A stretch of 64,000 bases of DNA from Ceratopteris richardii (lineage: Eukaryota; Streptophyta; Polypodiopsida; Polypodiales; Pteridaceae), in NCBI GenBank assembly GCA_020310875.1, contig CM035420.1, positions 181,984,284 through 182,048,283 of the forward strand, written 5' to 3'. Within the stretch, counting starts at the first letter, position 1; each line of letters opens with the position of its first letter. This document shows positions 20,399-31,759 of this stretch, one piece after another. The notes under the pieces were generated by a model. The model ran no database searches, was not told the origin of the DNA, and saw only the letters and a list, made by a program, of their open reading frames with translations. Position numbers and translations under genes: made by a program.

Positions 20399-22660
20399 CC
20401 TACATATACATGGCACGCCATCTCAATGCGAGTGAAAGAAGTGACTAGAGATCAAATGAAACATCAAGAAGTCATCAAATCCCTAGGATCATAGAAAACA
20501 ACACTGAAAAGTGTGAACATCCATTGAAAAAGAGAACACGGGATTAGAAATTTAAAAAATAAAAACTCAAGAAGAAATGGGAAAACAAAGAGTGATGGAC
20601 TTACAAGAGAACTTACAAAAATAACAAGAAAAGAACCAAATTCTTAGCAAATCTCATAGAAACTACGTGCAATTATCGGCTCAAGTGAGACCAATTTCAT
20701 AAAAACCTATGATGGATCATCCAAGGCACCTGTCAGGATCAACTCTAACAGATCCTATGCATGAAGAGCTACAGATGTTCTTAAATGCATATAAAGAGAG
20801 AATATCCATACAGCCTAGCTTAGGGCATCATGAATATTGATAACTTGGAGGAGACCTAGAAATGGAAATGTTAACCTTGTGTAAGAAAATAGTAGAGGTT
20901 GCTCAAGTCAATGTAGAATGACTGCCTATAATGATACCAAATACTAGGATTCTAGAAGTTGATATCCAAAAATCCACACAACTACTGGCACGTAAAGATT
21001 CATCTCAAGTACACATTAGAGCATATCAAGAAACCCCTCATATACAAAGAATGCCAGAAATAAAAGTACAGTTCAAGAAAATAATCCAAGATATGAATCC
21101 AAATTAGCCTCAAGAACTCCATCCAAGAGTTCACAAAACAAGATGGAAGAAATATCAACATGCCAACTCACCTATCCTTGAGATAGTTATGGGACAACAA
21201 GATGAGGATTTGGAAGGATCTTGTTATGTTGATGCTCAAAACCTCAATGTTCATAAGGGAGAATGTTTGACATGACACACACTTCCTAGCAACATGAGAG
21301 AGTATGACGCCAGGATACAATATAAGAGAGTGCCAATTATAAGGAAAGGGTGCATTAAAAGGAGTGATCCAAATCCATCAATAGCAAGCTCCCTAAGGAA
21401 AACAAGGGTGAGATGCACTCTCACTTTAGAACAATTGTTGAAAGAAAAATGACATCTTTCAAAAAAGCTAGCCCAAAAAGTGGAGCTTGAGTAGATGTAG
21501 TGCCTAAGTTGGATAGCTTTTTGGGCTCCAACTTTTTGAGCTAGCTCATGTGTAAAAAAAATTCCATTGGATAAAATGGGGGAAATTAGTGAAGGCCATG
21601 ATGGAAACACTTGTTTGCATGTCCTCTAGAATGATTACATAACCAAATCCATACTAGACTCAAGCATAGGAGTTTCCATAACTACTAGAGAGTTTTGGGA
21701 GAATGGGGGAAGTGGGTCCACAAATTGAAATTTTAATTAATAGATCAACATGTAGATTATCCTCTTGAACTTTTGGAAGGAATAATATTCTATGTGTGGG
21801 GTCAAGTTTGAGCACAAACTGGCTATTTGTCAATTTGGAAAGGTAGAAAATTATGAAATGGTTCAAGGCTAGGGATCTAATTCCTTATACTTACAACACT
21901 TACATGTAACCAGAAAAAATTAATTTAAAAGGTTTCTCTTTTAGAGACATCACTCCACTACAATGGAAAACTTTTCACGAGGATGAAGAGATGACCTCTA
22001 TACATAGTGTGCATTCAGAGGATCCCTTTTGGATGCAACAAGACATGAACTTGTTGGTTTGTAAAACATCCATACAAGAAGTCAAATGTAGGTACAAAAA
22101 GAAAGGGGCATAGAGCAACCACTAAATTTGAACCAATCAAAGATCCGGCTTACATGCATGTGACCTTTAATAATGAGGAGTTTGAACCACATGAATGGAT
22201 GCAAATCTTGGCTACATTAGACATCAGTCAATGCGAAACATGGTAGAGTGTTTTGACATAGAAGGATGTGACTTGTTCATAAGTGATTTTGGGAAGACAT
22301 ACCTTCTAAGAATGCAGAAGTAAATTTTGCAGACCTCTTCTCGTTACAAGACTGCCTTAGCAATAGTTTCCTAACCCAAACATCCTTAGAGAAACACGTG
22401 TGTTCAAATGGGGCTTGAAAAGATTGAGATAGAAAATTATACCATCTCCTTTAATTGAGAAACCTCCACTATACCATGCAAATCTTTGTCGTGTAGCATC
22501 TTGGAGAAGAATTGCGGCCAGTTGAAGCATATATTTCAACTCAAGAGGGTCTCCTAGCTCAATGCTTAGGAGATGTGGAGCTTCCTATTCATTTGGAAAA
22601 TTTGGGTGGTTCTTTTTACTTTTGACGATGAAGACCTACCTCAACTAGCTCCATTAATGG
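20399..22660 (+). pseudogene. Gypsy-lineage gag-protease linker and protease, copy R1
   Basis: Begins CCTACATATACATGG. It contains the lineage linker (LGHHEY, LEMEMLTLCKKIVEVAQVNV), a lysine-rich block (KGCIKRSDPNPSIASSLRKT), and a decayed protease (ILDSSIGVSITTREFWEN with DSG changed to DSS) near 21650-21700, then SFRDITPLQWKTFHEDEEMT and a stretch to about 22660. It is the longest of three copies: R2 at 23256-25062 lacks about 305 bp (20790-21095 here) and R3 at 25238-25483 is a short start. A 29-bp block is inverted relative to R2. Confidence 0.8.
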
Positions 22661-22730
22661 TTTCTTTTAGCCTTAATGGTGCTTGGACTATTCTAGCTCC
22701 ATTATCATTATCGCCAGTCTCTATCATCAT

Positions 22731-23255
22731 GGCATCAGAGACCTCAAGCACATCTGGTGGATCAGGGTCTAGTGCCATTGTTCCCAGGAGGAGCTACAAC
22801 TTGTAAGGAAAAGACCATTTTGAGATCCAAAAATTTGATGGCACAAACTTTGCTTTATGGAAGAATCAAATTAAACATGTGCTGATTTAGAGGAGACAAT
22901 GCAAGCTAGTAAATGGAATCTCAAAGAAACTTGCTGACATGGATGAAGATGATTCGGATGACTTGTATGAAATGGCTAGGTCTACCATTCAATTGCACCT
23001 GGAAGATAATGTTTACTTTACAGTATTGGATTGTTAAAGTGTAGAGGAGATTTGGAAGAAGTTATGCAACACATATGAAAAACAAACGACATCAAATAAA
23101 GTGTATCTAATGAGAAAATCATATCATCTTTGCATGAAGAATACAGATAGTGTTACTACTCATCTAAATCAGTTTGATGTTATATTCTCTCAATTACAGG
23201 CTCAGAAAATGGAGATGGATAATGAAATGAAAGCAGCCATGTTGCTATGCACTTG
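22731..23255 (+). pseudogene. gag: Copia gag, copy A
   Basis: ATG at 22731 gives MASETSSTSGGSGSSAIVPR, then after a stop HFEIQKFDGTNFALWKNQIK, the copia Gag N-terminal signature (F-D-G-x-N-F-x-x-W), EEIWKKLCNTYEKQTTSNKV, MRKSYHLCMKNTDSVTTHLN and QFDVIFSQLQAQKMEMDNEM. Stops at about 22804, 22888 and 23036 are TAA/TAG. The frame leaves gag at AMLLCTCL and runs into R2 out of its own frame, ending at SQCE. The zinc knuckle is missing. Confidence 0.9.
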
Positions 23256-25062
23256 CCTACATATACATGGCATGCCATCTCAATGCGAGTGAAAGAAGTG
23301 ACTAGAGATCAAATGAAACATTAAGAAGTCATCAAATCCCTAGGATCATAGAAAACAACACTGAAAAGTGTGAACATCCATTGAAAAAGAGAACACAGGA
23401 TTGGAAATTTGAAAAAAAAAACTCAAGAAGAAATGGGAAAACAAAGCGTGATGGACTTACAAGAGAACTTACAAAAATAACAAGAAAAGAACCAGATTCT
23501 TAGCAAATCTCATAGAAACTATGTGCAATTATCGGCTCAAGTGAGATCAATTTCATAAAAACCTATGAGGAATCACCCAAGGCACCTGTCAGGATCAACT
23601 CTAACAGATCCTATGCGTGAAGACCTACAAATGTTCTTAAATGCATATAATGAATGCAACTTGGCCTCAAGAACTCCTTCCAAGAGTTCACAAAACAAGA
23701 TGGAAGAAATATTAACATGCCAACTCACCTATCCTTGAGATATTTATGGGACAACAAGATGAGCATTTGGAAGGATCTTGTTATGTTTATGCTCAAAACC
23801 TCAATGTTCATGAGGGAGAATCTTTGACACGACACATGCTTCCTAGCAACATGAGAGAGTATGAAGCTAGGATAGAATAAAAGAGAGTGCCAATTGTAAG
23901 GAAAGGGTGCATTAAAAGGAGTGAGCCAAATCCATCAATAGCAGGCTCCCTAAGGAAAACAAGGGTGAGATGCACTCTCACTTTAGAAGAAGAATTGTTG
24001 AAAGAAAAACGTCATCTTTCAAAAAAGCTAGCCCAAAAAGTGGAGACACACGAGGAATCCAACTTAGGCACTACATCCACTCAAGCTATCTCATGTGTAA
24101 AACAAATTCCATTGGATAAAATCGGGGAATATAGTGAAGATCGTGATGGAAACACTTGTTTGCATGTCCTCTAGAATGATTACATATCCAAATCCATACT
24201 AGACTCAAGCATAGGAGTTTCCATAACTACTAGAGAGTTTTGGGAGAATGGGGGAAGCCTACCCTGAGGTCCACAAATTGAAGTTTTAATTAATAGATCG
24301 ACATGTAGATTATCCTCTTGAACTTTTGGAAGGAATAATATTCTCTATGTGTTGGGTCAAGTTTGAGCACAAACTGGCTATTTGTCAATTTGGAAAGGTA
24401 GAAAATTATGAAATGGTTCAAGACTAGGGATCTAATTCCTTATACTTGCAACACTTACATGTAACCAGAAAAAATCAATTTAAAAGATTTCTCTTTTAGA
24501 GACATCACTCCACTAGAACGGAAAACTTTTCATGAGGATGAAGAGATGACCTCTATACATAGTGTGCATTCAGGGGATCCCTTTTGGATGAAAGAAGACA
24601 TGAACTTGTGGGTTTGTGAAGCATCCATACAAGAAGTCAAATGTAGGTACAAAAAGAAAGTTAAATGAACCAATCAAAGATCCGGCTTACATGCATGTGA
24701 CCTTTAATAATGAGGAGTTTGAACCACATGAATGGATGCAAATCTTGGCTACATTAGACATCAGTCAATGCGAAACATGGTAGAGTGTTTTTACATAGAA
24801 GGATGTGACTTGTTCATAAGTGATTTTGGGAAGGCATACCTTCTAAGGATGAAGAAGTAAATTTTGCAGACCTCTTCTCGTTACAAGAGTGCCTTAGCAA
24901 TAGCTTGCTAACCCAAACATCCTTAGAGAAGCATGTGTGTTCAAATGGGGCTTGAAAAGATTGAGATAGAAAATTATACCATCTCCTTTAATCGAGAAAC
25001 CTCCACTATACCATGCAAATCTTTGTGGTGTAGCATCTTGGAGAAGAATTGTGGCCAGTTGA
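23256..25062 (+). pseudogene. Gypsy-lineage linker and protease, copy R2
   Basis: Near copy of R1 starting at the same CCTACATATACATGG. The 95-codon frame 23887-24174 reads the lysine-rich block, LTLEEELLKEKRHLSKKLAQ, then IGEYSEDRDGNTCLHVL; after a stop the protease-like ILDSSIGVSITTREFWEN follows. It ends at GGCCAGTTGAAA and passes straight into the second gag copy. Compared with R1 it lacks about 305 bp and keeps a 29-bp segment in the uninverted orientation. Confidence 0.85.
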
Positions 25063-25237
25063 AACAAACGACATCAAATAAAGTGTATCTAATGAGAACA
25101 TTATATCATCTTTGCATGAAGAATGCAGATAGTGTTACTACTCATCTAAATCAGTTTGATGTTATATTCTGTCAATTACAGGCTCAGAAAATGGAGATGG
25201 ATAATGAAATGAAAGCAGTCATGTTGCTATGCACTTG
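25063..25237 (+). pseudogene. gag: Copia gag, copy B (tandem duplicate)
   Basis: Repeats 23083-23255 with a few changes (MRTLYHLCMKNADSVTTHLN, QFDVIFCQLQAQK). It begins inside gag at AAACAAACGAC, directly fused to R2. The long frame 24933-25274 that spans the fusion is a chance join of relics. Confidence 0.88.
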
Positions 25238-25483
25238 CCTACATATACATGGCATGCCATCTCAATGCGAGTGAACGAAGTGACTAGAGATCAAATGAAA
25301 CATCAAGAAGTCATCAAATCCCTAGGATCATAGAAAACAACACTGAAAAGTGTGAACATCCATTGAAAAAGAGAACACATGATTGGAGATTTGAAAAAAA
25401 ACTCAAAGAAGAAATGGGAAAACAAAGAGTGATGGACTTACAAGAGAACTTACAAAAATAACAAGAAAAGAACCAAATTCTTA
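25238..25483 (+). repeat. Gypsy-lineage linker start, copy R3
   Basis: Third copy of the R block start, matching 20399-20640 and 23256-23510. It stops at CCAAATTCTTAAG, where copia sequence begins. Confidence 0.88.
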
Positions 25484-27118
25484 AGGAAAGACACTATTAA
25501 GGCTTACTTATACACAAAATTTCTATATGAAGTTGTACATGCTATAGAACTTAAGCCTAATAAGGATAGTGACCTAGTTGCATGGAACGTCTAGAATGTA
25601 AAAGATAAGCAAGCCCAACTATTGCTAGCTTGTGATGAGTTAACTAAGGGCATATTACTTCTTGCAAGACTTCTCATGAGGCTTGAAGATACTTCAAGAT
25701 CTCTTTGAGGATAATACTCCCTTTAGAATTTACACTTTCGAAGGATTGTTCCATAAACGAGCCATTAGGCCCCAAGATCCCATCATCAAGGTCATTTCCA
25801 CTTTTGAAGATTACCAATGCAAACTCACGTTGTGTGCCAGATAAGTATCAAGAAAATATATGGCTATTAGGCTTCTAAATAAACTTTGTAAGTCATATGA
25901 GACTTTTGTAACAATACTTTACAACCAAGGTCAAGTCTTAACTTGGGAGGATGTAGAAAGAATTTTCCTCCTCCATGACTCGCAAGCAAAGTCCTCAACA
26001 TCTCAAGAAGAATCTATGAAAGCTAGGGGTCCCTTCAAAACGGCTAAGCACTCTAGTAATCACCCTGGCAATGTTTCTAAGCAAGGCTCCAACAAGTCAT
26101 CCAAGAAATTTACATGCAATTATTATGGAAAATCAAGGTAATTGAGAAGTTATATTATAAGAAGAAGAACAATTCTAAAGCATCTACATCTAACGATCAA
26201 GCTATGTCTTCTATGCATTGGTCTCATTTTTGAGTGAAGATCTCCTCAACTCAACAAAAGGCAATGTTCTAATCTCTTCTAACTCATCACACGAATGGAT
26301 ATTTGATAGTGGTGCAACCTCCCACATGCAACGATTGTGAGTCATTTCATGAGCTAGAAGACCACAAAAGCAAAGTCTACTTAGGAAATAACAAGAGCCT
26401 TTTGATTGAAGGAAAAGAAAAATTACAAATTATGAATAAAAAAGGAGAGTGCAAAGCCTTATCGAATGTACTTTCTACAACAAACATTTGCATGAACCTC
26501 CTATGAGTTAAAGCTATTACAAATCGTTAATCACAAGTTCCCTTTGACAAGAATCAATGAAGGTGATTGATTCTAGCTCTTAGGACATCATAGCTCAAGG
26601 AATCAAGGATAGAGGCCTAAAGAAGCTTTCCTGCTTCCTCACAAAGGAATCAATTTCCACCCTTTGGCACCAACGATATGGACATACATCCTACTTAACC
26701 AAGATCTTAACATCTAGGGATTACAAATAATAAACAAAGTGCAAGATGTATGCCAAGCTTGTACTTAGGAAAGAAATGTAGGGCTCTTATTCCAAAAGAG
26801 GCTTCCACATAAGCAAGGAATCCTCTAGCCCTAGTCTACATGGACCCCTATGGATCGATGGATACCCCATCACTAAGTGGATCACTCTACTTCTTTCTCT
26901 TAGCATATGATCACACTAGATACGTATGGGTCAATTTTCTCAATTCTTAGGCATACACATTTTCTAAGTTCAGAGAGTGGGGCTACCAAGTTGAGAACAA
27001 GGCATCCAATTTAGTTAAAACCATTAGATCAAATGGAGGTGATGATTTCATCAATCATAACTTTGTTCACTTCTTGAAACATAAGGACATCAAGAGGCAA
27101 GTCACTCAGCATCATACT
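25484..27118 (+). pseudogene. gag: Copia gag, protease and integrase relic
   Basis: Gag-like KAYLYTKFLYEVVHAIELKP, then MAIRLLNKLCKSYETFVTIL (25860-26141), a spoiled knuckle FTCNYYGKSR, protease EWIFDSGATSHMQR (about 26285-26325) with intact DSG, LSNVLSTTNICMNLL, pre-integrase STLWHQRYGH and a Cys pair VCQACT, then integrase-core pieces LALVYMDPYGSM (Asp), AYDHTRYVWV and TIRSNGGDDF (second Asp position altered from SDNGGE). It ends near FLKHKDIKRQ where an LTR begins. Many frame changes; RT is absent. Confidence 0.85.
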
Positions 27119-27360
27119 TGTCTATATATTTTGATAGTGATGTGTGTGAATACACTTAAGATCATCGAGGCACTTTTTTTTCTCTCTTTAGGAGGTTTTT
27201 TTCCTTGGTTTGTATATAAGCCTATAACCCTAAGGGATCACTTGTCTTTGTACATTCACTCGGTAATACATTCAAAATTGTGTGTTGTACTCTAAGCTTT
27301 TTCTTCTTCCTTGCTTCATCTAGGGTGTTGCCAATACCCCTCCGATCACAGTCTCAGAAT
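27119..27360 (+). repeat. LTR plus leader fragment of the copia B family
   Basis: From TG at 27119 the sequence tracks the copia B LTR (reverse of 40396-40166): GTGATGTGTGTGAA, TTTAGGAGGTTTTTTTCC, CTTGTCTTTGTACATTC, TCTTCTTCCTT. It then skips the LTR end and PBS and resumes in the leader (GCTTCATCTAGGG, corresponding to 40131-40144 reversed). A deletion thus removed the LTR-leader joint including PBS. It shows a second locus of the family in the opposite orientation. Confidence 0.85.
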
Positions 27361-27370
27361 CCTATGAACA

Positions 27371-27720
27371 TTAGTGAGTGTTAGCACACAAGGTCCACTT
27401 AATTTTGGGCATGCCCATCCTGTTGGGATCACCAATCCAAAGGAAATTTCTGCAAGTACTTTCCAACTTTGCTAAATCTTTGTCTTTCGGTCTCCAACAT
27501 GCAAGAAAATAGATAATAGATGAAATGAGGAAGGTATTAATCACCATTGTACGTCCTACCAGGTTGAGTTGCATGCCCTTCTAGTAGGCTAATTCAACAT
27601 CCAATTTGGCCAAAACCCATTCCCAACATTGGCCCATAGAAATTTCAAAACCCATTGGGATACCCCAAGAGCGCGAAGAGTTGTCCACAATGTAGTTGTA
27701 ACAAGTCTCCTAATCTTAAA
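27371..27720 (-). pseudogene. Non-LTR retrotransposon (LINE) RT C-terminal fragment
   Basis: Minus-strand reading gives GIPMGFEISMGQCWEWVLAK, LDVELAY, stop, KGMQLNLVGRTMVINTFLIS, SIIYFLACWRPKDKDLAKLE and CRNFLWIGDPN. L-x-L-V-G-R and the C-R-N-F-L-W box belong to the thumb/post-RT part of plant L1-type LINE ORF2. Endonuclease and RT palm are missing, and there is no poly(A) tail at the lower end, so it is an internal fragment. Confidence 0.85.
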
Positions 27721-28861
27721 TCACAATCCCACACATAATAATAGACTTCGGCACAACAAGATATAAAGAAGAAAAACAGAGTATATGCAGAAGAAGAAGA
27801 AGAGAGAGAATTTTATTATCTATGCAGATTTTCAAGTAGTTTTGATCTACATTACAAAATCTATCAAATAGCTTCAATGTGAAGCCTCATCCACCCGACC
27901 ACCCGCGAGCTGATCTCAATCCCAATCTCAATCTCAATGACAATCTCAATCCCAGTCTCAATCACAATCACAATCTCAATCTCAATCGCAATCCCAGAAG
28001 CCGAAAACGATTGTGATTAATGTACCACCATTGTCCTTCCTTATCTTCTACTCTTCATCTTCTTGGATCTCCACCTTTCGCCAGTGCACGACCAATCAGG
28101 CCTTCCTAAACATGCACTCTTAGAATCTGCATGCTCCAAGATAGAGTCTTTTCACATGTCTCATGCAAGACTTCCAGACCACCCATGCATCTACTTTTCG
28201 TGTCCACCTCAAGAATCGTACCTGCAAAAATAGAGGCAATCCTTGCAACATACTCACACACACGTCAATCACCCGAAATAACCCATATACCCATATGCGT
28301 TTTCTAAATCAGCAAATATGAATAAGATGAATGAAGGTTTCTCTTTTTTTTGTGTTGGAAAACGGCACTTTTCCAAGCACTATAACTCAAAAACGGTGAG
28401 GAATTAGCTTAAGCTTGTGAGACACAAAAATATTTAGTTATTAAATCTGTACAATAGTGTTAGAGCCACCTCAGGTCCAAATATGCTTCTAGATATCACT
28501 TTTGGGCCCTGCAAAATTGGAAATTCTAGAGAGAGATGAAAAAACATGAAAAATGTCTTCGTTAACCTATCTTCATGGGACCAAATGAGACATAAAACAT
28601 AGGAACTACAAAAAGTCCAATGAGGTAAAGTTTTTCTACTAAAAGTACTCTACCTTTCTCTCACACAACACTTTTTCAAATTCCTTCATCTTCATGCCTA
28701 AAGTTAACACACAAATTTCATGCGACAACTTTCTAGAGAGAGAATGTAAAAACTTACTGCTACAAAATTTTACTGACATGATCAGAATATCCTAATTATA
28801 AAATTCCACTATTACCTACACATCTTTTTTTTGGGTGGGAAAATCAATATGGCATCTTACA
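27721..28861 (-). repeat. Probable 3' LTR of the chromodomain gypsy element
   Basis: The minus strand passes from a purine tract (28878-28862) to TTGTAAGATGCCATATTG, giving a TG start at 28861-28860. From there to the LINE fragment near 27720 there is no coding signal, consistent with an LTR of about 1.1 kb. The inner limit is uncertain because no second LTR is present. A CAATCTCAATCC hexamer-like microsatellite is at 27913-27995. Confidence 0.6.
27913..27995. repeat. CAATCT / CAATCC hexamer microsatellite
   Basis: About fourteen tandem hexamers of the forms CAATCC, CAATCT, CAATCA and CAATGA. It lies inside the presumed gypsy LTR. Confidence 0.9.
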
Positions 28862-28878
28862 ATTCTCCCCCTCTTTTA
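28862..28878 (-). other. Polypurine tract of chromodomain gypsy
   Basis: The minus strand reads TAAAAGAGGGGGAGAAT just downstream of the last codons of pol and just before the LTR start. It is the expected plus-strand primer. Confidence 0.75.
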
Positions 28879-28890
28879 AGAACTTTGTCC

Positions 28891-29709
28891 TCAGAGTTGG
28901 AAAGAAGGATAATGTTCCATAAACTCATCTAAACCAAACCATGTTGAATCTTCAATAGGATATGCAAACCACTTAACTAAAATTTCCACTATTTCACGAT
29001 TCCTAAGATCTCTAATTCTCCTATCCATTATAACTTCTGGTTCAAGCTCAAAAGTGGCATCTTCCTTCAACTTAGACTTGTCCTGCAAAACATGATCAAC
29101 ATTAGGAACATACTTTTTAAGTAATCCAACATGGAAAACTGGATGAGTTTTTAAAGTGTTAGGAAGGTCAAGTAAATATGCAACAGAACCAACTTTCTTT
29201 AAGATTTTAAAAGGACCAACATAACATGGAGACAATTGATGATCTTTGCCTAAAACCAGATTTGATTTAGAAGGATTCACTTTCAAAAAAACCAGATAAT
29301 TTGTTCTAAATTCCAAGGGTCTCTTTTTGAGATCATGATTTAATTTCTGACGTTTCTGAGCATCTTTCATGTTTTTCCTTACCTTATTTAGCTCGAAATC
29401 CATGTTTTCAAGCATCTGTTTGGATATCTCAACCTGATTTTGTGAATTAAAAAGTGAATGCGGCAGCAAACAATTATAGCCATACATTGCTTCAAAAGGT
29501 GTCATCTTAATAGAGGAATGACATGCACTATTATATGCATACTCAACCAAAGGCAAATATTCAGTCCAATTGTTTTGCTTCTCATTCACATACATAGGTA
29601 ACATATCCTCAAGCACCCTGTTAACCCTCTTGGTCTCACCATCAGTTTGAGGATGAAATGCAAACTCATGCATAATTTTGTTCCTATAGATTGAAAGGTT
29701 GTTTTCCAA
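28891..29709 (-). pseudogene. pol: Chromovirus integrase C-terminus and chromodomain
   Basis: The 272-codon frame begins HEFAFHPQTDGETKRVNRVL. In active relatives this box reads TDGQTER; here the catalytic Glu position is Lys. It continues with WTEYLPLVEYAYNSACHSSI, MTPFEAMYGYNCLLPHS, GPFKILKKVGSVAYLLDLP, THPVFHVGLLKKYVP and ends with a chromodomain-like IMDRRIRDLRNREIVEILVK, WFAYPIEDSTWFGLDEFMEH. This is the longest open gypsy frame in the window. Confidence 0.92.
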
Positions 29710-30428
29710 AAATTAGATGTAAACCTTGCATCCCTATCAGAAATTATACTTTTAGGTATACCATGTAACCTAAAAATTTCTTTTATGAAAATTTTAGCAA
29801 CATGCAAAGTTGTATCAGCTTTCCTCATGGGAAGAAAACGTGCCATCTTTGTAAGATGGTCCACGACAACAAAGATGGTATCATGCCCACTTCTAGTCAT
29901 AGGCAACTTTGTTATGAAATCCATAGAGATTGATTCCCATTTTTTATCAGGCACATCTAATGGTTGTAACATGCCAGGGCTCCTTTTAAATTCAGCCTTA
30001 ACCTGTTGACATTTCAAACATTCTTTCACATACCTCTTTATATCATATTTCATACGTGGCCAGTAATATGAAGCTTTCACTTTTGCATAAGTCCTAGAAA
30101 AGCCAGGGTGTGCAGAGAAAGGTGCATCATGCCAGTCATGCAGAATCTTTTCTTTCAAAACAGATTCTGAAGAAATACACAAATGATAATTACAATACAA
30201 ATCATTATTTTTCAAATGAAATTTTCCTTGAAACATAGAACCTGGATTCGTGCCCATAAATTTCAAGATTGCTGCATAAAATAAATCTTCTTTTAATTCT
30301 TTTCCAATATCAAAATCCGAGGATAAAATAGAAATTGAACTGCATAAAGGTTTACGACTCAAAGCATCGGCCACTTTGTTTTCTTTTCTTGCTAAGTATT
30401 TAATATCAAAATCATATTCACTTAGCAA
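29586..30428 (-). pseudogene. pol: Chromovirus RNase H end, H2C2 and integrase core
   Basis: The 280-codon frame reads MLSEYDFDIKYLARKENKVA, DALSRKP (end of RNase H), HDAPFSAHPGFSRTYAKVKA, CLKCQQVKAEFKR (H2C2 zinc site), KWESISMDFITKLPMT with the first catalytic Asp, VVDHLTKMARFLPM, then SIISDRDARFTSNFWKTTF with the second Asp. A frameshift about 29710 separates it from the frame with the third position. It overlaps the next frame by about 120 bases. Confidence 0.92.
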
Positions 30429-30479
30429 TTTGATCCATCGTTTTGTCTATTGTTAAGTAAAGCTTGAGTAAATATATAT

Positions 30480-30997
30480 TTAAGGCTCTAATGATCTGTT
30501 CTTAATTCAAACTTTACTCCAAGCAATAAGTGTCTCCAATGTTTAAGTGCATGAACAACTGCAAGCATTTCCAAGTCATGTGTTGTATAATTTAATTCAT
30601 GTTTCTTTAGTTTCCTAGACTCATAAGCCACTACCCTCCCTTCTTCTGAAAGTACACATCCGATTTGACTTCCACTAGCATCACATGCAACAATAAATGG
30701 CTTCCCTAACTCAGGTATCTTTAGCACACAATTTTCAATAATTTTCTATTTTAACTCTTCAAATGCATTTTGACACTCATCGTTCCATGTGAACTCTCTA
30801 TTTTTCTTTGTCAATTCTGTAAGAGGATTTGCAATTCGAGAAAACTCCCTAATGTGTGCCCTCTCATATTGTGCCAAACCAAGGAAGCTTCTCACATCTC
30901 TCACACATTTGGGTGTAGGCCAGTCAACTATGATTTTAACCTTCTCAGGATCTATGTGAATCCCTTCCTTAGAAACAACTTGCCCCAAATAATTCAC
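30480..30997 (-). pseudogene. pol: Chromovirus RT connection and RNase H
   Basis: Frame 30997-30746 reads YLGQVVSKEGIHIDPEKVKI, VRDVRSFLGLAQYERAHIRE and ELTKKNREFTWNDECQNAFE. Frame 30727-30488 reads [20 protein letters not shown] (RNase H Asp), [20 protein letters not shown] (Glu) and FELRTDH (Asp). A stop near 30745 divides them and another follows RTDH. These residues form the RNase H active site. Confidence 0.92.
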
Positions 30998-31019
30998 TTC
31001 CCCTTTTGCAAAAAAAACA

Positions 31020-31700
31020 TTTACTCATCTTACCATATAGTTTATGATCTCTTCATTTCTGTAAAGTCTTCCTGAGATGCAATGCATGTTCATCATCATC
31101 CTTAGAATACACAAAAATTTCATCAAGAGAGACTAATATGAATTCATCGAGATATTCATGAAACACATTATTCATCAAACACATAAATGTTGTAGGAGCA
31201 TTTGTGAATCCAAAAGGCAAAACTGTGAACTCATAATGACCATATCATGTTCTAAAAGCGGTTTTGGGTACGTCCTCAGACTTTACTCTAATTTGATGAT
31301 ATCCCGATCTTAAGTCAATTTTAGTGAATATTGTGGCACCACCCAATTGACTCAGCAATTCGTCTATGTGTGGAAGTGGATACTTGTTCTTAATGGTTTT
31401 CTTGTTCAATCCCCTATAGTCGATACAAAGTCTGTATGAGCCATCTTTCTTTTTTTGAAACAAAACAGGTGCTCCCTAAGGTGAAGCACTAGGTCTTATC
31501 AACCCCTTCTTCAATAGATCATCCAGTTGGAGTTTCAACTCTTTCAATTCATCAATATTGAACCTATAAGGTGCTCTAGAATAAGGCTCACTTCCTGGAT
31601 AGAGGTCTATAGCATGGTCAATTTTCCTAGGAGGGGGCATACCCGGTAGATCATTAGGAAATACATCTTCGTATGTCTATCTTGAGCTCTAGTTACTATG
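31020..31700 (-). pseudogene. pol: Chromovirus reverse transcriptase with altered catalytic box
   Basis: Reading down: SRAPYRFNIDELKELKLQLD, GLIRPSASP, stop, [37 protein letters not shown] with the first catalytic Asp, a stop, [20 protein letters not shown], then [11 protein letters not shown] at about 31107-31140. Active gypsy RT has LDDIL here, so the second Asp is Glu. Upstream coding is lost beyond about 31700. Confidence 0.92.
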
Positions 31701-31759
31701 TGAACCACTACTTATGTGTTACTTGATTTCAGACGATCCTATGATCTCAATCATTTTGA

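Larger units (their letters stand above)
28885..31700 (-). mobile_element. Chromodomain Ty3/gypsy (chromovirus) pol, 5'-truncated
   Basis: On the minus strand the order is RT, RNase H, H2C2, integrase core, integrase C-terminus, chromodomain, PPT, LTR. Gag and protease are missing: readable pol starts near 31700 with GMPPPRKIDHAIDLYPGSEP. Chromoviruses carry a chromodomain that targets integration to chromatin marks. The element is dead through stops, frameshifts and active-site changes. Confidence 0.9.

Noticed and set aside
24933-25274. 113-codon plus frame as a single gene
   Set aside because: It crosses the R2/gag B junction and joins two unrelated relics by chance.
27913-27995. CRISPR-like array
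   Set aside because: Units are 6 bp without spacers in a plant-type retroelement; it is a microsatellite.
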